Assembly: GCA_949295905.1 (NCBI GenBank)
Contig: CASFNA010000010.1
Location: 1 to 64,000, forward strand
Source of the DNA: an uncultured Prevotellaceae bacterium
GTDB taxonomy: Bacteria; Bacteroidota; Bacteroidia; Bacteroidales; Bacteroidaceae
Length of the DNA: 64,000 bases
Direction: 5' to 3'
Of this stretch, positions 49,371-58,492 are shown one piece after another; positions within the stretch are counted from its first letter, which is position 1, and each line of letters opens with the position of its first letter. The notes beneath the pieces are model-generated. The model was not told the DNA's origin and searched no databases. It was given only the letters and a program-made list of their open reading frames with translations. The translations under genes were made by a program, and so were the position numbers.

Positions 49371-50330
49371 TCAGTAAACCATCCTGATGTTGTCAATCCA
49401 AAGGGTGTTGCCCGGCGAGCCGATGTAGGCGCCTCCGTGGCTTGATGAGAACTGGAGTATCATGTGCGTGGGCGTCTCGTCGGCCGAGGCCCATCCCGTC
49501 TCCTTTATCAGCACGCTCTTGCCTTTGCTGTTGCGTGCGTAGTCGGTAGAGCGCAGCCCCATGGTCGAGGCGTCGTAATGAGGGTTGTTGCGTATGTCGC
49601 CGTAGAGTATTTCGTAAGTGGCGCCGTTTACCCATCCGCCGGTGCTCTTGCCGTATCTTACAACCATTGTGCCCACGCGCTTGGCGGTGATGTTGCCCTT
49701 TGCGTCCTCCGTGCGCTTCTGTAGGAAGAGCACGCACACGGCGTAGTCCTTGCCGGCGACGGTCTTGCCGCTGCTGAAGCCGTTTTGCTTTACCCTGTTG
49801 GCCGTGCCTGCGGCCTTGAACATGTAGTCGAACCTGACGGCCTTCGGCCTCTTGGTGAAGTGTATGCCGTTGTTCATGGCCTTCGGGCCGTCCTTCGTCC
49901 CGGTGATGGGCTCCTTCATGTCGCCGAGGAAGAGCGAGCCTGCGGCCAGCACCTTCATGTTCATCAGTCCGAGCACGCGCACCTTCTCTATGTGCGTCTC
50001 CAGCTTGGCGCAGTAGCCCGAGCCGTGCTTGTCGCGGTATACCGAGTTGTTGGTCTTGACCACTCCCATCACCTTTGCCATGACGTTGGACGTGCCCCAA
50101 GGCGAGCCTCCGCCGTTCACGTAAGGCTTGTTACCGGTGATTGTGCGGTTGGGGCCCACCTCGTACAGGGTCTTTGTGTCGCCGCCTATCACACCTGATT
50201 CTTTTATATGCCTTATAGTCCAGCTGTTCATGTTGCCGTATGGCAGGTATTCCTCCTTGCCTTCGGCCGCCGCGCCCGTCGATACGATGCACGCGATGAG
50301 CGCCAAAAGGATTTTGCAGGTATGTTTCAT
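49371..50330 (-). CDS. PCMD-like secreted protein (putative carbohydrate-binding)
   Basis: 319 aa from ATG 50330. Signal peptide MKHTCKILLALIACIVSTGAAA. The body is a beta-sandwich-like domain with FDYMFKAAG, AVCVLFLQKRTED, ILQFSSSHGGAYIGSPGNTLWIDNIRMVY at the end; the last motif (LWIDNI) is typical of PCMD/DUF4627-like carbohydrate modules in Bacteroidota. Its ligand is unknown. First gene of the unit with Omp85 and Ept. Confidence 0.78.
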   Translation of the reverse strand: MKHTCKILLALIACIVSTGAAAEGKEEYLPYGNMNSWTIRHIKESGVIGGDTKTLYEVGPNRTITGNKPYVNGGGSPWGTSNVMAKVMGVVKTNNSVYRDKHGSGYCAKLETHIEKVRVLGLMNMKVLAAGSLFLGDMKEPITGTKDGPKAMNNGIHFTKRPKAVRFDYMFKAAGTANRVKQNGFSSGKTVAGKDYAVCVLFLQKRTEDAKGNITAKRVGTMVVRYGKSTGGWVNGATYEILYGDIRNNPHYDASTMGLRSTDYARNSKGKSVLIKETGWASADETPTHMILQFSSSHGGAYIGSPGNTLWIDNIRMVY

Positions 50331-50360
50331 CGCAGTTACAATAATTGTAAAATACAACTG

Positions 50361-50368
50361 CAAAGGTA
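50361..50368 (-). promoter_or_regulatory. Bacteroidota -7 box TACCTTTG for the PCMD-Omp85-Ept unit
   Basis: Minus-strand exact match 30 nt before the ATG at 50330. Confidence 0.65.
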
Positions 50369-50482
50369 TGGAAACTTTTTGGTTTTAAATAGTTTTTACG
50401 GCCTTTTTTTGTGTAAAAACGTTAAGTCGGACACTTTTCTTGTAAAAAGGGACAACTTGCCGTGGCACCGCCGGTTTTGCCG

Positions 50483-50590
50483 TTGGCGGCCTTTCGCGTT
50501 GTAAAAGGCCGCCAACGGCAACGCAAAAGGCCGTCTTTCGCATTGCGAAAGACGGCCTTTTGCAACGTGTTGTATGTCAGACAGTTATAC
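50483..50590. repeat. 22-nt modular palindromic array 13 with tail motif
   Basis: Four modules (50483-50563) and a degenerate tail TTGTATGTCAGACAGTTATA from 50569. It ends 14 nt before the stop of the Na/Pi gene. Confidence 0.84.
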
Positions 50591-50603
50591 GTGGGGCTGA
50601 AGT

Positions 50604-52298
50604 CTACGCGTCCTTCTGCCTCGTTCCCATGCGCGCCTCGACCACGTTGATTACATAGTCGCCCAGCTTCTCGCACTCCGACACGATGTCCATGTACATC
50701 GTTCCGATGGCGTAAGAGTATTCGTTCGCGCTTATGTCGTTGATGTTCTGGCTGCGCAGCTGGTTGCGGTAGTTGTTTATCTCGTTCTCGATATTGAACG
50801 AGCGGTTCACGTCCAGCTTGTCCTTGCGCCCTGCCAGCATGACGTTCATCTGCGTGAGGCTGTCGTCCGTAAGCTCGAACATCTGGTGCAGGTGCTCGTA
50901 CTGGCGTTCTGTGAAGTCCTCCTTGCCCCTCACCTTGCGGTTCAGCGTGCGCGCTATGTTGTAGCAGCTGTCGCCGATGCTTTCTATCTCGGATATTTCG
51001 CGCAGCATGGCGCGTATTTTGGCCTTGGTCTCGTCGCTAAGGTGCGCGTCGCTCACGCGGTCGAGATACTTGGCAATCTCTATTTCCATGTTGTCGCTGA
51101 TGCCCTCGTACTTCTCTATGCGGCTGAACAGTTTGTTGAAGTCGGCGTCGTTCTTGATGCCTAAAAGCTCACGCACGAAGCCGAACATCCTGTGCGTGCG
51201 TTCGGCGAATAGCTGGATTTCCTTCTGCGCCTCGAGCACAGACAGCTCCGGGGTTTTCATGATTGTGTCGCCGCCGATGTAGCGCAGGCGGAACTCGTCT
51301 TCGCCCTCTTTAGCCTTAGGCTTGATTAGCCAGCATACGGTTTTCTCTATCTGCGGTATCAACCATATGAGGATGAACGTGTTGCATACGTTGAACGCCG
51401 TGTGGAAGGCCGCCAGCACTACCGACAGGCGTGCCGGGTCGATGGCTCTCGAGGCCGGGTCGTAGCCCACAAACGAGCATACCGTATCGACAAACGGATA
51501 GAACAGGCACAGCACCCAGAGCACTCCGAAGACGTTGAACACCAGGTGTGCCAGCGCGGCACGCCGCGCCTGGGTGTTGGCCCCGAGTGCGGCCAGGTTG
51601 GCCGTGGCCGTGGTTCCGATGTTCTCTCCCATCACGAGGGCGATGCCGAGATAGATGGGCAGCACGCCGCTCGAGCACAGCATCATCGTGATGGCCATCA
51701 GCGCGGCCGACGACTGGAGGATGCACGTAAGCAGGGTGCCTATGAGCAGGAACACTATTATAGTGGTGTAGCTGCCTGTGTCGAACGTGCTGAAGAAATG
51801 GATTAGCTCCTGGTTGTGCCCAAGGTCCATCTCGTCGCCCGTCTGGCTGAGCAGGGCGAGCGAGAAAAACATGAACGCTATGCCGAAGAGGAAGTCGCCT
51901 ATGTACCTGTGGCGGCGCGTGTAGATGAGCAGGATGCCGGCTATGAACGCCGGGAACACCGCGTCCATGAAGTTAAACGAAAAGCCCAAGCTCATTATCC
52001 AGGCTGTCAGCGTGGTGCCGATGTTGGCTCCCATTATGACGGATATTGCTTGGGCGAGGGTCAGCAGGCCGGCGTTGACGAACGAGACGGTCATCACCGT
52101 GGTGGCCGACGACGACTGTACGGCAGCCGTTACGAACATACCGGTGAACATGCCGGTGAACCTGTTTTTGGTCATTGTGCCTAAGATGTGGCGCAACTGC
52201 GAACCTGCCATCTTCTGCAAGGCTTCGCTCATCACCTTCATTCCGTAGATGAGGAGGGCCAATGAGCCGATAATCTTAAAAAAAATCCAAATCGACAT
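50604..52298 (-). CDS. Na+/phosphate symporter family protein with PhoU-like domain
   Basis: 564 aa. Duplicated transport domain with QSSSATTVMTVSFVNAGLLT and QSSAALMAITMML, the QSS motifs of the NptA/PNaS family, then a long helical PhoU-like C-terminal part (about 340-560). It probably takes up phosphate with sodium, and the PhoU part may control it. Monocistronic on the minus strand; divergent from the nucleoside kinase. Confidence 0.93.
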   Translation of the reverse strand: MSIWIFFKIIGSLALLIYGMKVMSEALQKMAGSQLRHILGTMTKNRFTGMFTGMFVTAAVQSSSATTVMTVSFVNAGLLTLAQAISVIMGANIGTTLTAWIMSLGFSFNFMDAVFPAFIAGILLIYTRRHRYIGDFLFGIAFMFFSLALLSQTGDEMDLGHNQELIHFFSTFDTGSYTTIIVFLLIGTLLTCILQSSAALMAITMMLCSSGVLPIYLGIALVMGENIGTTATANLAALGANTQARRAALAHLVFNVFGVLWVLCLFYPFVDTVCSFVGYDPASRAIDPARLSVVLAAFHTAFNVCNTFILIWLIPQIEKTVCWLIKPKAKEGEDEFRLRYIGGDTIMKTPELSVLEAQKEIQLFAERTHRMFGFVRELLGIKNDADFNKLFSRIEKYEGISDNMEIEIAKYLDRVSDAHLSDETKAKIRAMLREISEIESIGDSCYNIARTLNRKVRGKEDFTERQYEHLHQMFELTDDSLTQMNVMLAGRKDKLDVNRSFNIENEINNYRNQLRSQNINDISANEYSYAIGTMYMDIVSECEKLGDYVINVVEARMGTRQKDA

Positions 52299-52348
52299 AT
52301 TTTAAATTAATTTGTTGTCGAACATTGTGCGGTGTCGGGAAAACGGAG

Positions 52349-52356
52349 TATCTTTA
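52349..52356 (+). promoter_or_regulatory. Near-consensus -7 box TATCTTTA
   Basis: One mismatch to TAnnTTTG; 29 nt before the nucleoside kinase ATG. Confidence 0.45.
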
Positions 52357-52385
52357 CCAACGTTTAACCTAAAAACGCATGAAAA

Positions 52386-54047
52386 ATGAAGCAAATGATA
52401 CAAATACGTTGCAAAAATAATAAAAAAACGCTAAACGTCCCAATAGGAAGCACTCTTTCTGAAGTTTTCCGTGAATTAAATTTAAAAATGGACTACGGCC
52501 CGTTGAGCGTGAAGGTGAACAACAAGGTTGAGGGGCTTCACTTCCGCGTCTACCACAACAAGGACGTGGAGTATCTTGACATCAAGTCGCCGTCGGGTGC
52601 CCGTGCCTATACGCGCACGCTCTTCTTCGTGCTCTGCAAGGCCGTGCACGACCTGTGGCCGGAGGCCGACGTGGTAATCGACATTCCCGTTTCAAACGGC
52701 TATTACTGCAACATCGACATAGGAAGGCCGGTCACGCGGTTTGACGCCGACGCCGTGCGCCGCCGCATGCAGGAGATAATCGACGCGGCCATGCCCATCC
52801 GCCGCCACGAGAGCGCTACCGAAGAGGTAATCAGCATGTTCACCGACATGGGCATGACGTCGAAGGTCAAGCTGCTCAAAAGCGTTGGGCGGCTCTACAC
52901 AACGTATTATGAAATAGACGGATACAAGGACTATTACTACGGCACACTACTCACAAACACGCGCCAGCTGTATCTTTTCGGCCTTGAGAAGTATTACGAC
53001 GGCATGTTGCTGCGCATCCCCTCGCGCGACGACCCGTCGCGCCTTGGCGACCTGGTGAGGCAGGACAAGATGTTCGAAATATTCCAGGAACACCACCGCT
53101 GGCAGCATATCCTCGGCATGTCTACCGTGGGCGACTTCAACGAAGCCGTGCAGCAAGGCCGTTCCACCGACCTTGTCAACGTGTCGGAGGCTCTCCAGGA
53201 GAAGAAGATTTCGCAAATCGCAGACATGATTTCGACGCGCCGCGGCGTGCGCATGGTGCTCATCTCCGGCCCGTCGTCGAGCGGAAAGACCACCTTCTGC
53301 AAGCGTCTTTCCATACAGTTGCTCACCTGCGGCGTGAAGCCCGTGCCCGTGTCGCTCGACGACTACTTTGTAAACCGTGAGGAAACGCCCAAGGACGAGC
53401 ACGGCGAATATGACTACGAGAGCCTTTATGCGCTCGACATTCCGCTGCTTAACAGCCAGCTCAACGCCCTGTTCGCGGGCGAAGAGGTGGAGCTGCCGCG
53501 GTATAACTTCCAGACGGGGCGCAGCGAACGCAGCGGCCGCCGCCTGCGCCTGGCCGACGACGAGGTGCTGGTCGTTGAGGGCATACACGCCCTCAACCCC
53601 GAGCTTACCGCCCAGATACCCGAAGGGCAGAAGTTCCGTGTCTACGCGTCGGCGCTCACCACCATCCTGCTTGACACCCACAACTACATACCTACTACGG
53701 ACAACCGCCTGCTGCGCCGCATCATCCGCGACTACAAGTACCGCGGAGTGAGCGCGCAGGAGACCATACACCGCTGGCCCAGCGTGCGTGCCGGTGAGAA
53801 CAAGTGGATATTCCCTTACCAGGAGAATGCCGACGCTATGTTCAACACCGCGCTGCTCTTCGAGCTGGCCGTCATCAAAAGCCAGGCCGAACCGCTGCTC
53901 GAACTCGTGCCCGAAAACGCCGAGGAGTATGCCGAGGCGTACCGCCTGTTGAAGTTCCTGAAGTACATCGCCCCGATACCTTACCGCCAGCTGCCGCCCA
54001 CTTCGCTGTTGCGCGAGTTCCTCGGGGGCAGCTCCTTCAAGTATTGA
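52386..54047 (+). CDS. Nucleoside (uridine) kinase with N-terminal TGS/ThrRS-like region
   Basis: 553 aa. The N-terminal about 230 residues resemble the TGS and editing-like domains of threonyl-tRNA synthetase (KTLNVPIGSTLSEVFRELN, GYYCNIDIGRPV), the C-terminal half is a uridine kinase with P-loop SGPSSSGKTTFCKRL (295-302) and SLDDYFVNRE. Such fusions are common in Bacteroidota and clostridia; they probably phosphorylate uridine/cytidine, the N-terminal part having an unknown role. It ends convergently with the second TPR regulator. Confidence 0.92.
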   Translation: MKQMIQIRCKNNKKTLNVPIGSTLSEVFRELNLKMDYGPLSVKVNNKVEGLHFRVYHNKDVEYLDIKSPSGARAYTRTLFFVLCKAVHDLWPEADVVIDIPVSNGYYCNIDIGRPVTRFDADAVRRRMQEIIDAAMPIRRHESATEEVISMFTDMGMTSKVKLLKSVGRLYTTYYEIDGYKDYYYGTLLTNTRQLYLFGLEKYYDGMLLRIPSRDDPSRLGDLVRQDKMFEIFQEHHRWQHILGMSTVGDFNEAVQQGRSTDLVNVSEALQEKKISQIADMISTRRGVRMVLISGPSSSGKTTFCKRLSIQLLTCGVKPVPVSLDDYFVNREETPKDEHGEYDYESLYALDIPLLNSQLNALFAGEEVELPRYNFQTGRSERSGRRLRLADDEVLVVEGIHALNPELTAQIPEGQKFRVYASALTTILLDTHNYIPTTDNRLLRRIIRDYKYRGVSAQETIHRWPSVRAGENKWIFPYQENADAMFNTALLFELAVIKSQAEPLLELVPENAEEYAEAYRLLKFLKYIAPIPYRQLPPTSLLREFLGGSSFKY

Positions 54048-54057
54048 TATAATCCGG

Positions 54058-54150
54058 CCGTCTTGCGAAAGACGGCAAAACGCAATGCAAAAGGCCGCCT
54101 TTCATCGTGTGAAAGGCGGCCTTTTGCCGTGTAAAACACGGTCTTTTTCC
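54058..54150. repeat. 22-nt modular palindromic array 14
   Basis: Four modules in a convergent gap, then GTGCTGGCTGACAGCTGCTTACG at 54154-54176, a degenerate tail that reaches into the end of the TPR gene. Confidence 0.84.
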
Positions 54151-54171
54151 AACGTGCTGGCTGACAGCTGC

Positions 54172-55752
54172 TTACGAGGCTACGGCCCGCCTCGCCCTGA
54201 TGCGTGATTTCATTGTCCTTACCGCGCCAGCCGTCATGCCCAGTATGCGGCGTGCCTCTTCGTCGTCGCGCCCCATGTCGGAGAGCAGCAGGTAGAATAT
54301 GTGCGTTGACGAAAGGCGGTTGTAGCCCTTTTCCACGTTCTCCACGGCCTCGGGCCGGCATATGCGGTAATACTCGATGAACTCGTCAAACTCCTTCTTC
54401 TTCCACGTAGCCACCGTGCCTCCGGCCACGATGTCGTTGTACAGAGCCTGTCCGCTGTTGATTACGGCGGCCTGCTCGTCTTTCAGGCGGCGTATTTTGC
54501 GCTCCAGCTCCTTCACTTCATTCGTGTGCTTGCTGTCCTGCCGTTCGAGTGCGGCCATCCTTTCGGTGTATTCCTTGATTTTTCGGTCGGCGTCGGCGAT
54601 TGTCTTTTTCGCTCTGTTCACAGTCTTCCTGTGGTATGCAAAGCCAGCCGCAGCCAGCAAGGCTGCCGCAATGACGGCAATGACCGTCCACATGGCTTCC
54701 TTGTCCTTGACGCTTTTCGTGTATTCCTCGTGCTCATAGTCGCGCAGCATCGTCACCGTCTCCTCTGTCGGTCGTTGTGCTTCCATGCTGTCTTTCATTG
54801 TCTTCGCCTGCCGGTAAAGCCGTGAAGAGTTTTTGAAGTCGCCATTGCGCTCGGCCCGTTCCGCCAAGAACTGGTACATCTCTGCCTTGCTCTCAAAGTC
54901 GGCACTTGGTTCGGCAAGCTTCATAAGGGAGTCTGCCTCCTGCTCTTTGCCCTGCCTGTAGCAGTTTTTTGCGAGGCTTGTGTAAGTCACGGCGCATGGT
55001 ATCAGTGATACCGCTTTACGCAGTAACGGCTCGGCCTTGTCGTAATATCCGTTTTCTGAATAAAGGTAGCCGATGTTGTTTATGAACATAGCACGTTCGT
55101 TTTCGCTGATGGTGTCGGTGTAAGGTTCAATTTTCTGCATGTATATGAGCGCACTGTCAAGGTCTTTCCTTTGATAATGGCACATTGCGATGTTGTTCAG
55201 TGCCATGCACTTCCAGTCGATGTTGCCGGCGCGTTCGGCTTCTGCCAGACCTTTTCTTGCATACTCAAGCCCGGTCATCGGTGCCCCAAGCATGGTGTTG
55301 ATGTAAGACATGTTGGTATATGTCATTATGAGAAGATGGGTTTCGCCGGCTTTCTTTGCCATACTTTCAGCCATTTTCATGAACATGAGGCCGTCTGCAA
55401 GGTCGTTGCGACATACAAGGCATCCACCTTTTAAATAATAAGCTTCGGCAAGTTTGGCATTGTTCCCTGTCTTTTTGTAATGCTTTATGCTTACGTCAAT
55501 AAGCGAATCATTGCTTAGTGTCTTGTCGCTTGCGAAAATGATTTTGGTCAATAACAGGTTGTAATACGCTCTTTCTTCGTCTGTGTCCGGTGCTTTGTGT
55601 GACATATTGGTGATGCGCTGGTATGCAGAGTCTGTTTCGCCGTTGCTGACAAGGCTATCTATTTGTACCAGCGCATCAATCGTTTTGTCTTTTTCGTTGC
55701 AACTTAACGTGGCGCAGAGTATCACTATTATTGCTGTAAAAGCATTCCTCAT
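54172..55752 (-). CDS. TPR lipoprotein-like transmembrane regulator with C-terminal HTH (paralog 2)
   Basis: 526 aa, same architecture as the 40700 protein: lipobox-like LCATLSC at the start, TPR region, membrane helix at about 353-373, coiled coil, and DDEEARRILGMTAGAVRTMKSRIRAR at the end, the counterpart of the HTH in paralog 1. Both share AGAVRTMK. Divergent from a small beta-barrel gene (56043), as paralog 1 is from a small exported protein, which supports a local regulator role by inference. Confidence 0.8.
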   Translation of the reverse strand: MRNAFTAIIVILCATLSCNEKDKTIDALVQIDSLVSNGETDSAYQRITNMSHKAPDTDEERAYYNLLLTKIIFASDKTLSNDSLIDVSIKHYKKTGNNAKLAEAYYLKGGCLVCRNDLADGLMFMKMAESMAKKAGETHLLIMTYTNMSYINTMLGAPMTGLEYARKGLAEAERAGNIDWKCMALNNIAMCHYQRKDLDSALIYMQKIEPYTDTISENERAMFINNIGYLYSENGYYDKAEPLLRKAVSLIPCAVTYTSLAKNCYRQGKEQEADSLMKLAEPSADFESKAEMYQFLAERAERNGDFKNSSRLYRQAKTMKDSMEAQRPTEETVTMLRDYEHEEYTKSVKDKEAMWTVIAVIAAALLAAAGFAYHRKTVNRAKKTIADADRKIKEYTERMAALERQDSKHTNEVKELERKIRRLKDEQAAVINSGQALYNDIVAGGTVATWKKKEFDEFIEYYRICRPEAVENVEKGYNRLSSTHIFYLLLSDMGRDDEEARRILGMTAGAVRTMKSRIRARRAVAS

Positions 55753-55770
55753 AATTTAATGTTTGTTGTG

Positions 55771-55778
55771 CAAATGTA
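55771..55778 (-). promoter_or_regulatory. Bacteroidota -7 box TACATTTG for TPR regulator 2
   Basis: Minus-strand exact match 18 nt before the ATG at 55752. Confidence 0.65.
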
Positions 55779-55964
55779 TGATTTTATTGTCAGACAGACA
55801 AGTTTAGGGAGGTTTTACTTACGTTTGTATGTTACAATTTTATGTGCAAAAATGTGCTGTATTTGCCGTAGGTGGTTGTGTGTCAGATTGTTGTGCCTGT
55901 TTGCGCGTGTAACACCCAACGGAAATGTGTGACATGAAAGTTTTGGGATATGTTTGTTCTGCAT

Positions 55965-55972
55965 TATATTTG
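55965..55972 (+). promoter_or_regulatory. Bacteroidota -7 box TATATTTG
   Basis: Exact match 70 nt before ATG 56043, divergent to the box at 55771. Confidence 0.65.
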
Positions 55973-56042
55973 CAATGCTGTTTCGTACTGTCTTGCACCG
56001 TACGGGCAGGCGATATAATAAGGTTAAACTAATTTTAAGATT

Positions 56043-56591
56043 ATGGTCAAGAAGTTTATTGTTACTGCTGTGGCGTTGGTTTTTACGCTGGCGGCATCGG
56101 CCCAGGCGGCAGTCCGGGGCAGTGAGGCGGAGCAGGGGAGCATTCCCTCGTTCTGGAAGAATGTGGTAATCGAGTTTAACGTAGGTGCAGGCACCGGGCA
56201 CGACGGCATGTCACCCTTGGAGATTGGCGGCAACCTGGGCTACAGGTTCATTCCGAGGATGTACGCCTTTGTGCATGGCGGATGCCTGTACGGCCTGTAC
56301 GACAAGGAGCACGGGCGGCGTTACACCAAGAGCGCGACGCTGGCCGGGGGACTGGGCTACACGCTGTTCAGGGTTGACAACATTGACGTTGACCTGCGCG
56401 CGTCGGCCGGAGGCAGCGTCGGCAACGCCGACTGGAAGCATAACGTGTATGACGCCGGGCTGGCGTTCCGCATCGGCGGCACGGGCAGGATTAAGGTGAA
56501 CGTGGGCGTAGGCTACCGGCATATGACTTCGCGCACGGCCGGCATCGGCGCGTACAACGGCTTCTACGGCACCATCGGCGTAGGCTTTTGA
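56043..56591 (+). CDS. Small outer-membrane beta-barrel protein
   Basis: 182 aa. Signal peptide (MVKKFIVTAVALVFTLAASAQA). The mature part has about eight amphipathic strands with aromatic ends (FNVGAGTGHDG, GGNLGYRFIPRMYAFVHGGCLYGLYD, GGLGYTLFR, VNVGVGYRHM) and ends in a Phe (GTIGVGF), a typical C-terminal signal for the BAM complex. It looks like an 8-stranded OmpA/OmpW-like barrel. No specific function. Divergent from TPR regulator 2. Confidence 0.78.
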   Translation: MVKKFIVTAVALVFTLAASAQAAVRGSEAEQGSIPSFWKNVVIEFNVGAGTGHDGMSPLEIGGNLGYRFIPRMYAFVHGGCLYGLYDKEHGRRYTKSATLAGGLGYTLFRVDNIDVDLRASAGGSVGNADWKHNVYDAGLAFRIGGTGRIKVNVGVGYRHMTSRTAGIGAYNGFYGTIGVGF

Positions 56592-56659
56592 CATTGTGTT
56601 GGCGTTGCCGAAACGAAGGCATGACGGCGGTTGCCGGAGGCCTGCTTGCCGGTGATTTT

Positions 56660-56745
56660 ACAAAAGACGGCCTTTTGCACGGCAAAAGGCCGTAAAACGC
56701 AACGCAAAAGGCCGCCTTTCATCGTGTGAAAGGTGGCCTATTGCA
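56660..56745. repeat. 22-nt modular palindromic array 15
   Basis: Four modules in a convergent gap. The remainder of 56592-56911 is low-complexity (GGGAGGACTGGGAAGG words and TTCTTGATTAGC/TTGATTCTTCAC words) without a gene. Confidence 0.84.
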
Positions 56746-56911
56746 AAGTGTATGGTTGTTGTGGAATGGATGGGAGGACTGGGAAGGCCTGGAGAAGAGG
56801 GAAAAGCTTATGAATTCTTGATTAGCTTAATGCTGGCCTTCGGTTCTTAACGCTTGATTCTTCACTTGAAAACTGATGGATTCTTCGCTTCTCGTTTTTC
56901 CTTTTTCACTC

Positions 56912-58492
56912 TCATCTCCTTAGCCAAGCCTCGGGGTTCAGCTTGGCCGTGCCGCGCCGCAGCTGGAACTGGAGGATGTTTTCCGCGCCGAGTGCGCCGA
57001 TGGCCTGGCCGGTGCTTACTTTCTGTCCGCGGCTCACGCTGACTGAACCGAGGTTGCAGTAGACGGAGATGTAGCCTCCGTGGCGCACCATTACGATGAT
57101 GCTTCCGTCGAAGTTGAACACGGCGCTGACCTCTCCGTCGAACACCGAACGCACCGTCGCGCCCGACTGCCCCTTGATATTGATGCCTTTGTTGTCGAGC
57201 CTTACGTTCCTTAGCCCGGGCACATTGTACTGTCCGAAGTGGCTCACTATGTTGCACGGCCCGGCCAGCGGCATGGGCAGACGGCCCCGGTTGCGCTCGA
57301 AGCTGCCGCTAAGCTTGCGGTCCTGCGTGTCCATCTCGGCCGCGGCTGTAGCCTGTTTCTTGGCCCGTGCCACCTCGCGCTCGGCGCGTTCCTTGTCTAC
57401 GCGCGCCTTGCGTTCCGCCGCAATGCGGTCAGCCTCGGCCTCTCGCGCCTTGCGCTCGGCCTTCTCTCGTGCCGCCTCGTCGCGCTTGGCGGCCTCGCGG
57501 GCCTCGGCTTTCAGCTTCTCTTCACGCGCCTTCGCCTCGGCTATGCGGCGCGCGTTCTCGCGTTCTCGCGCTTCGGCTTCGGCCTTCTTTCGTGCCAGTT
57601 CGGCCGCCTTGCGCTTCGCCTCGGCCTCTAATTTGGCCTTGCGCCTTGCTTCGGCTTCAGCCCTTGCCTTGGCCTTGGCTATTTCTTCGGCCACGAGACG
57701 GTCTATTTTTGCGTTCAGTTCGGCGTCTTTCTTGCGCTGGTCGTCAATGATTCTTTGTATTGTCTTCTGCTGGCGTTGCAGGTTGTTGACCATCCTCTGC
57801 TGCTCGTCCTGCTTGCTCTGGAGAGCCTCGTGCTCGCGTTTGTCCTTGTCGAGCAGCGTGTTCTTCTGGCTGCGCACCCGTTGCAGCTCTTTCCGCTTCT
57901 CCTCGATTTGGCTCTGCTTTGCCTTCACCATTTCGCCCTGCGACCGCTGGAAGGCGGCGTATTCGCGCACGAAGCGCATGCGGCGGTACATCTGCGCCAG
58001 GTTCTTTGCGCTGAAGATGAACATCAGCTTGTCCTGCACGGTGCGCTTGGCGGCGAGGTAGCGCATCGACTTCACATACTTGGCCTTGCGCTCTTCAAGC
58101 TGTTTCTCGAGCGTGGCGAGCTGGTTTTTCAGCATGTTTATGTTGTTGTCGATGTGTTTTATCTCGTTTTGTATGGTGTCGATGGACTTTTTGTGTCGGT
58201 CAATCTCCGTGCCCAAGGCCACAAGGTTGCCGAGGCGTTTCTTCACGTCGGCCTTGTTTGCGCGCAACAGCCGCTCCTGTTCCTTGATTTTGCGCTGCAC
58301 TCCGGCGCGCTGGTTGCGCAGCCCCTTGATGGAGTTGCTTTGGTACTTGGCCGTCTTCTTTTTCTTGGTTGTGGTGCGTTTCTTTGTAACGCGCGTTGTC
58401 TTGGCCTTCTTCCGCGTGGTCTGTTTCTTGTTCTGTGCGGAGAAGGGGAAGGCTATCGCCAGTGCGAAAAAAAGTATGAGGAGTCGTTTCAT
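56912..58492 (-). CDS. envC: Murein hydrolase activator EnvC-like (degenerate LytM/M23)
   Basis: 526 aa. Signal peptide, basic linker, long coiled coil (about 60-390, rich in Lys, Glu, Ala and Arg), and a C-terminal LytM domain. The domain lacks zinc ligands: LDNKGINIKG stands where HxxxD is expected, and LQFQLRRG where HxH is expected. It should therefore activate amidases rather than cut peptidoglycan, as EnvC does in Escherichia coli. It is the last gene of dut-TPR-DUF4292-envC and abuts the DUF4292 stop. Confidence 0.88.
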   Translation of the reverse strand: MKRLLILFFALAIAFPFSAQNKKQTTRKKAKTTRVTKKRTTTKKKKTAKYQSNSIKGLRNQRAGVQRKIKEQERLLRANKADVKKRLGNLVALGTEIDRHKKSIDTIQNEIKHIDNNINMLKNQLATLEKQLEERKAKYVKSMRYLAAKRTVQDKLMFIFSAKNLAQMYRRMRFVREYAAFQRSQGEMVKAKQSQIEEKRKELQRVRSQKNTLLDKDKREHEALQSKQDEQQRMVNNLQRQQKTIQRIIDDQRKKDAELNAKIDRLVAEEIAKAKARAEAEARRKAKLEAEAKRKAAELARKKAEAEARERENARRIAEAKAREEKLKAEAREAAKRDEAAREKAERKAREAEADRIAAERKARVDKERAEREVARAKKQATAAAEMDTQDRKLSGSFERNRGRLPMPLAGPCNIVSHFGQYNVPGLRNVRLDNKGINIKGQSGATVRSVFDGEVSAVFNFDGSIIVMVRHGGYISVYCNLGSVSVSRGQKVSTGQAIGALGAENILQFQLRRGTAKLNPEAWLRR

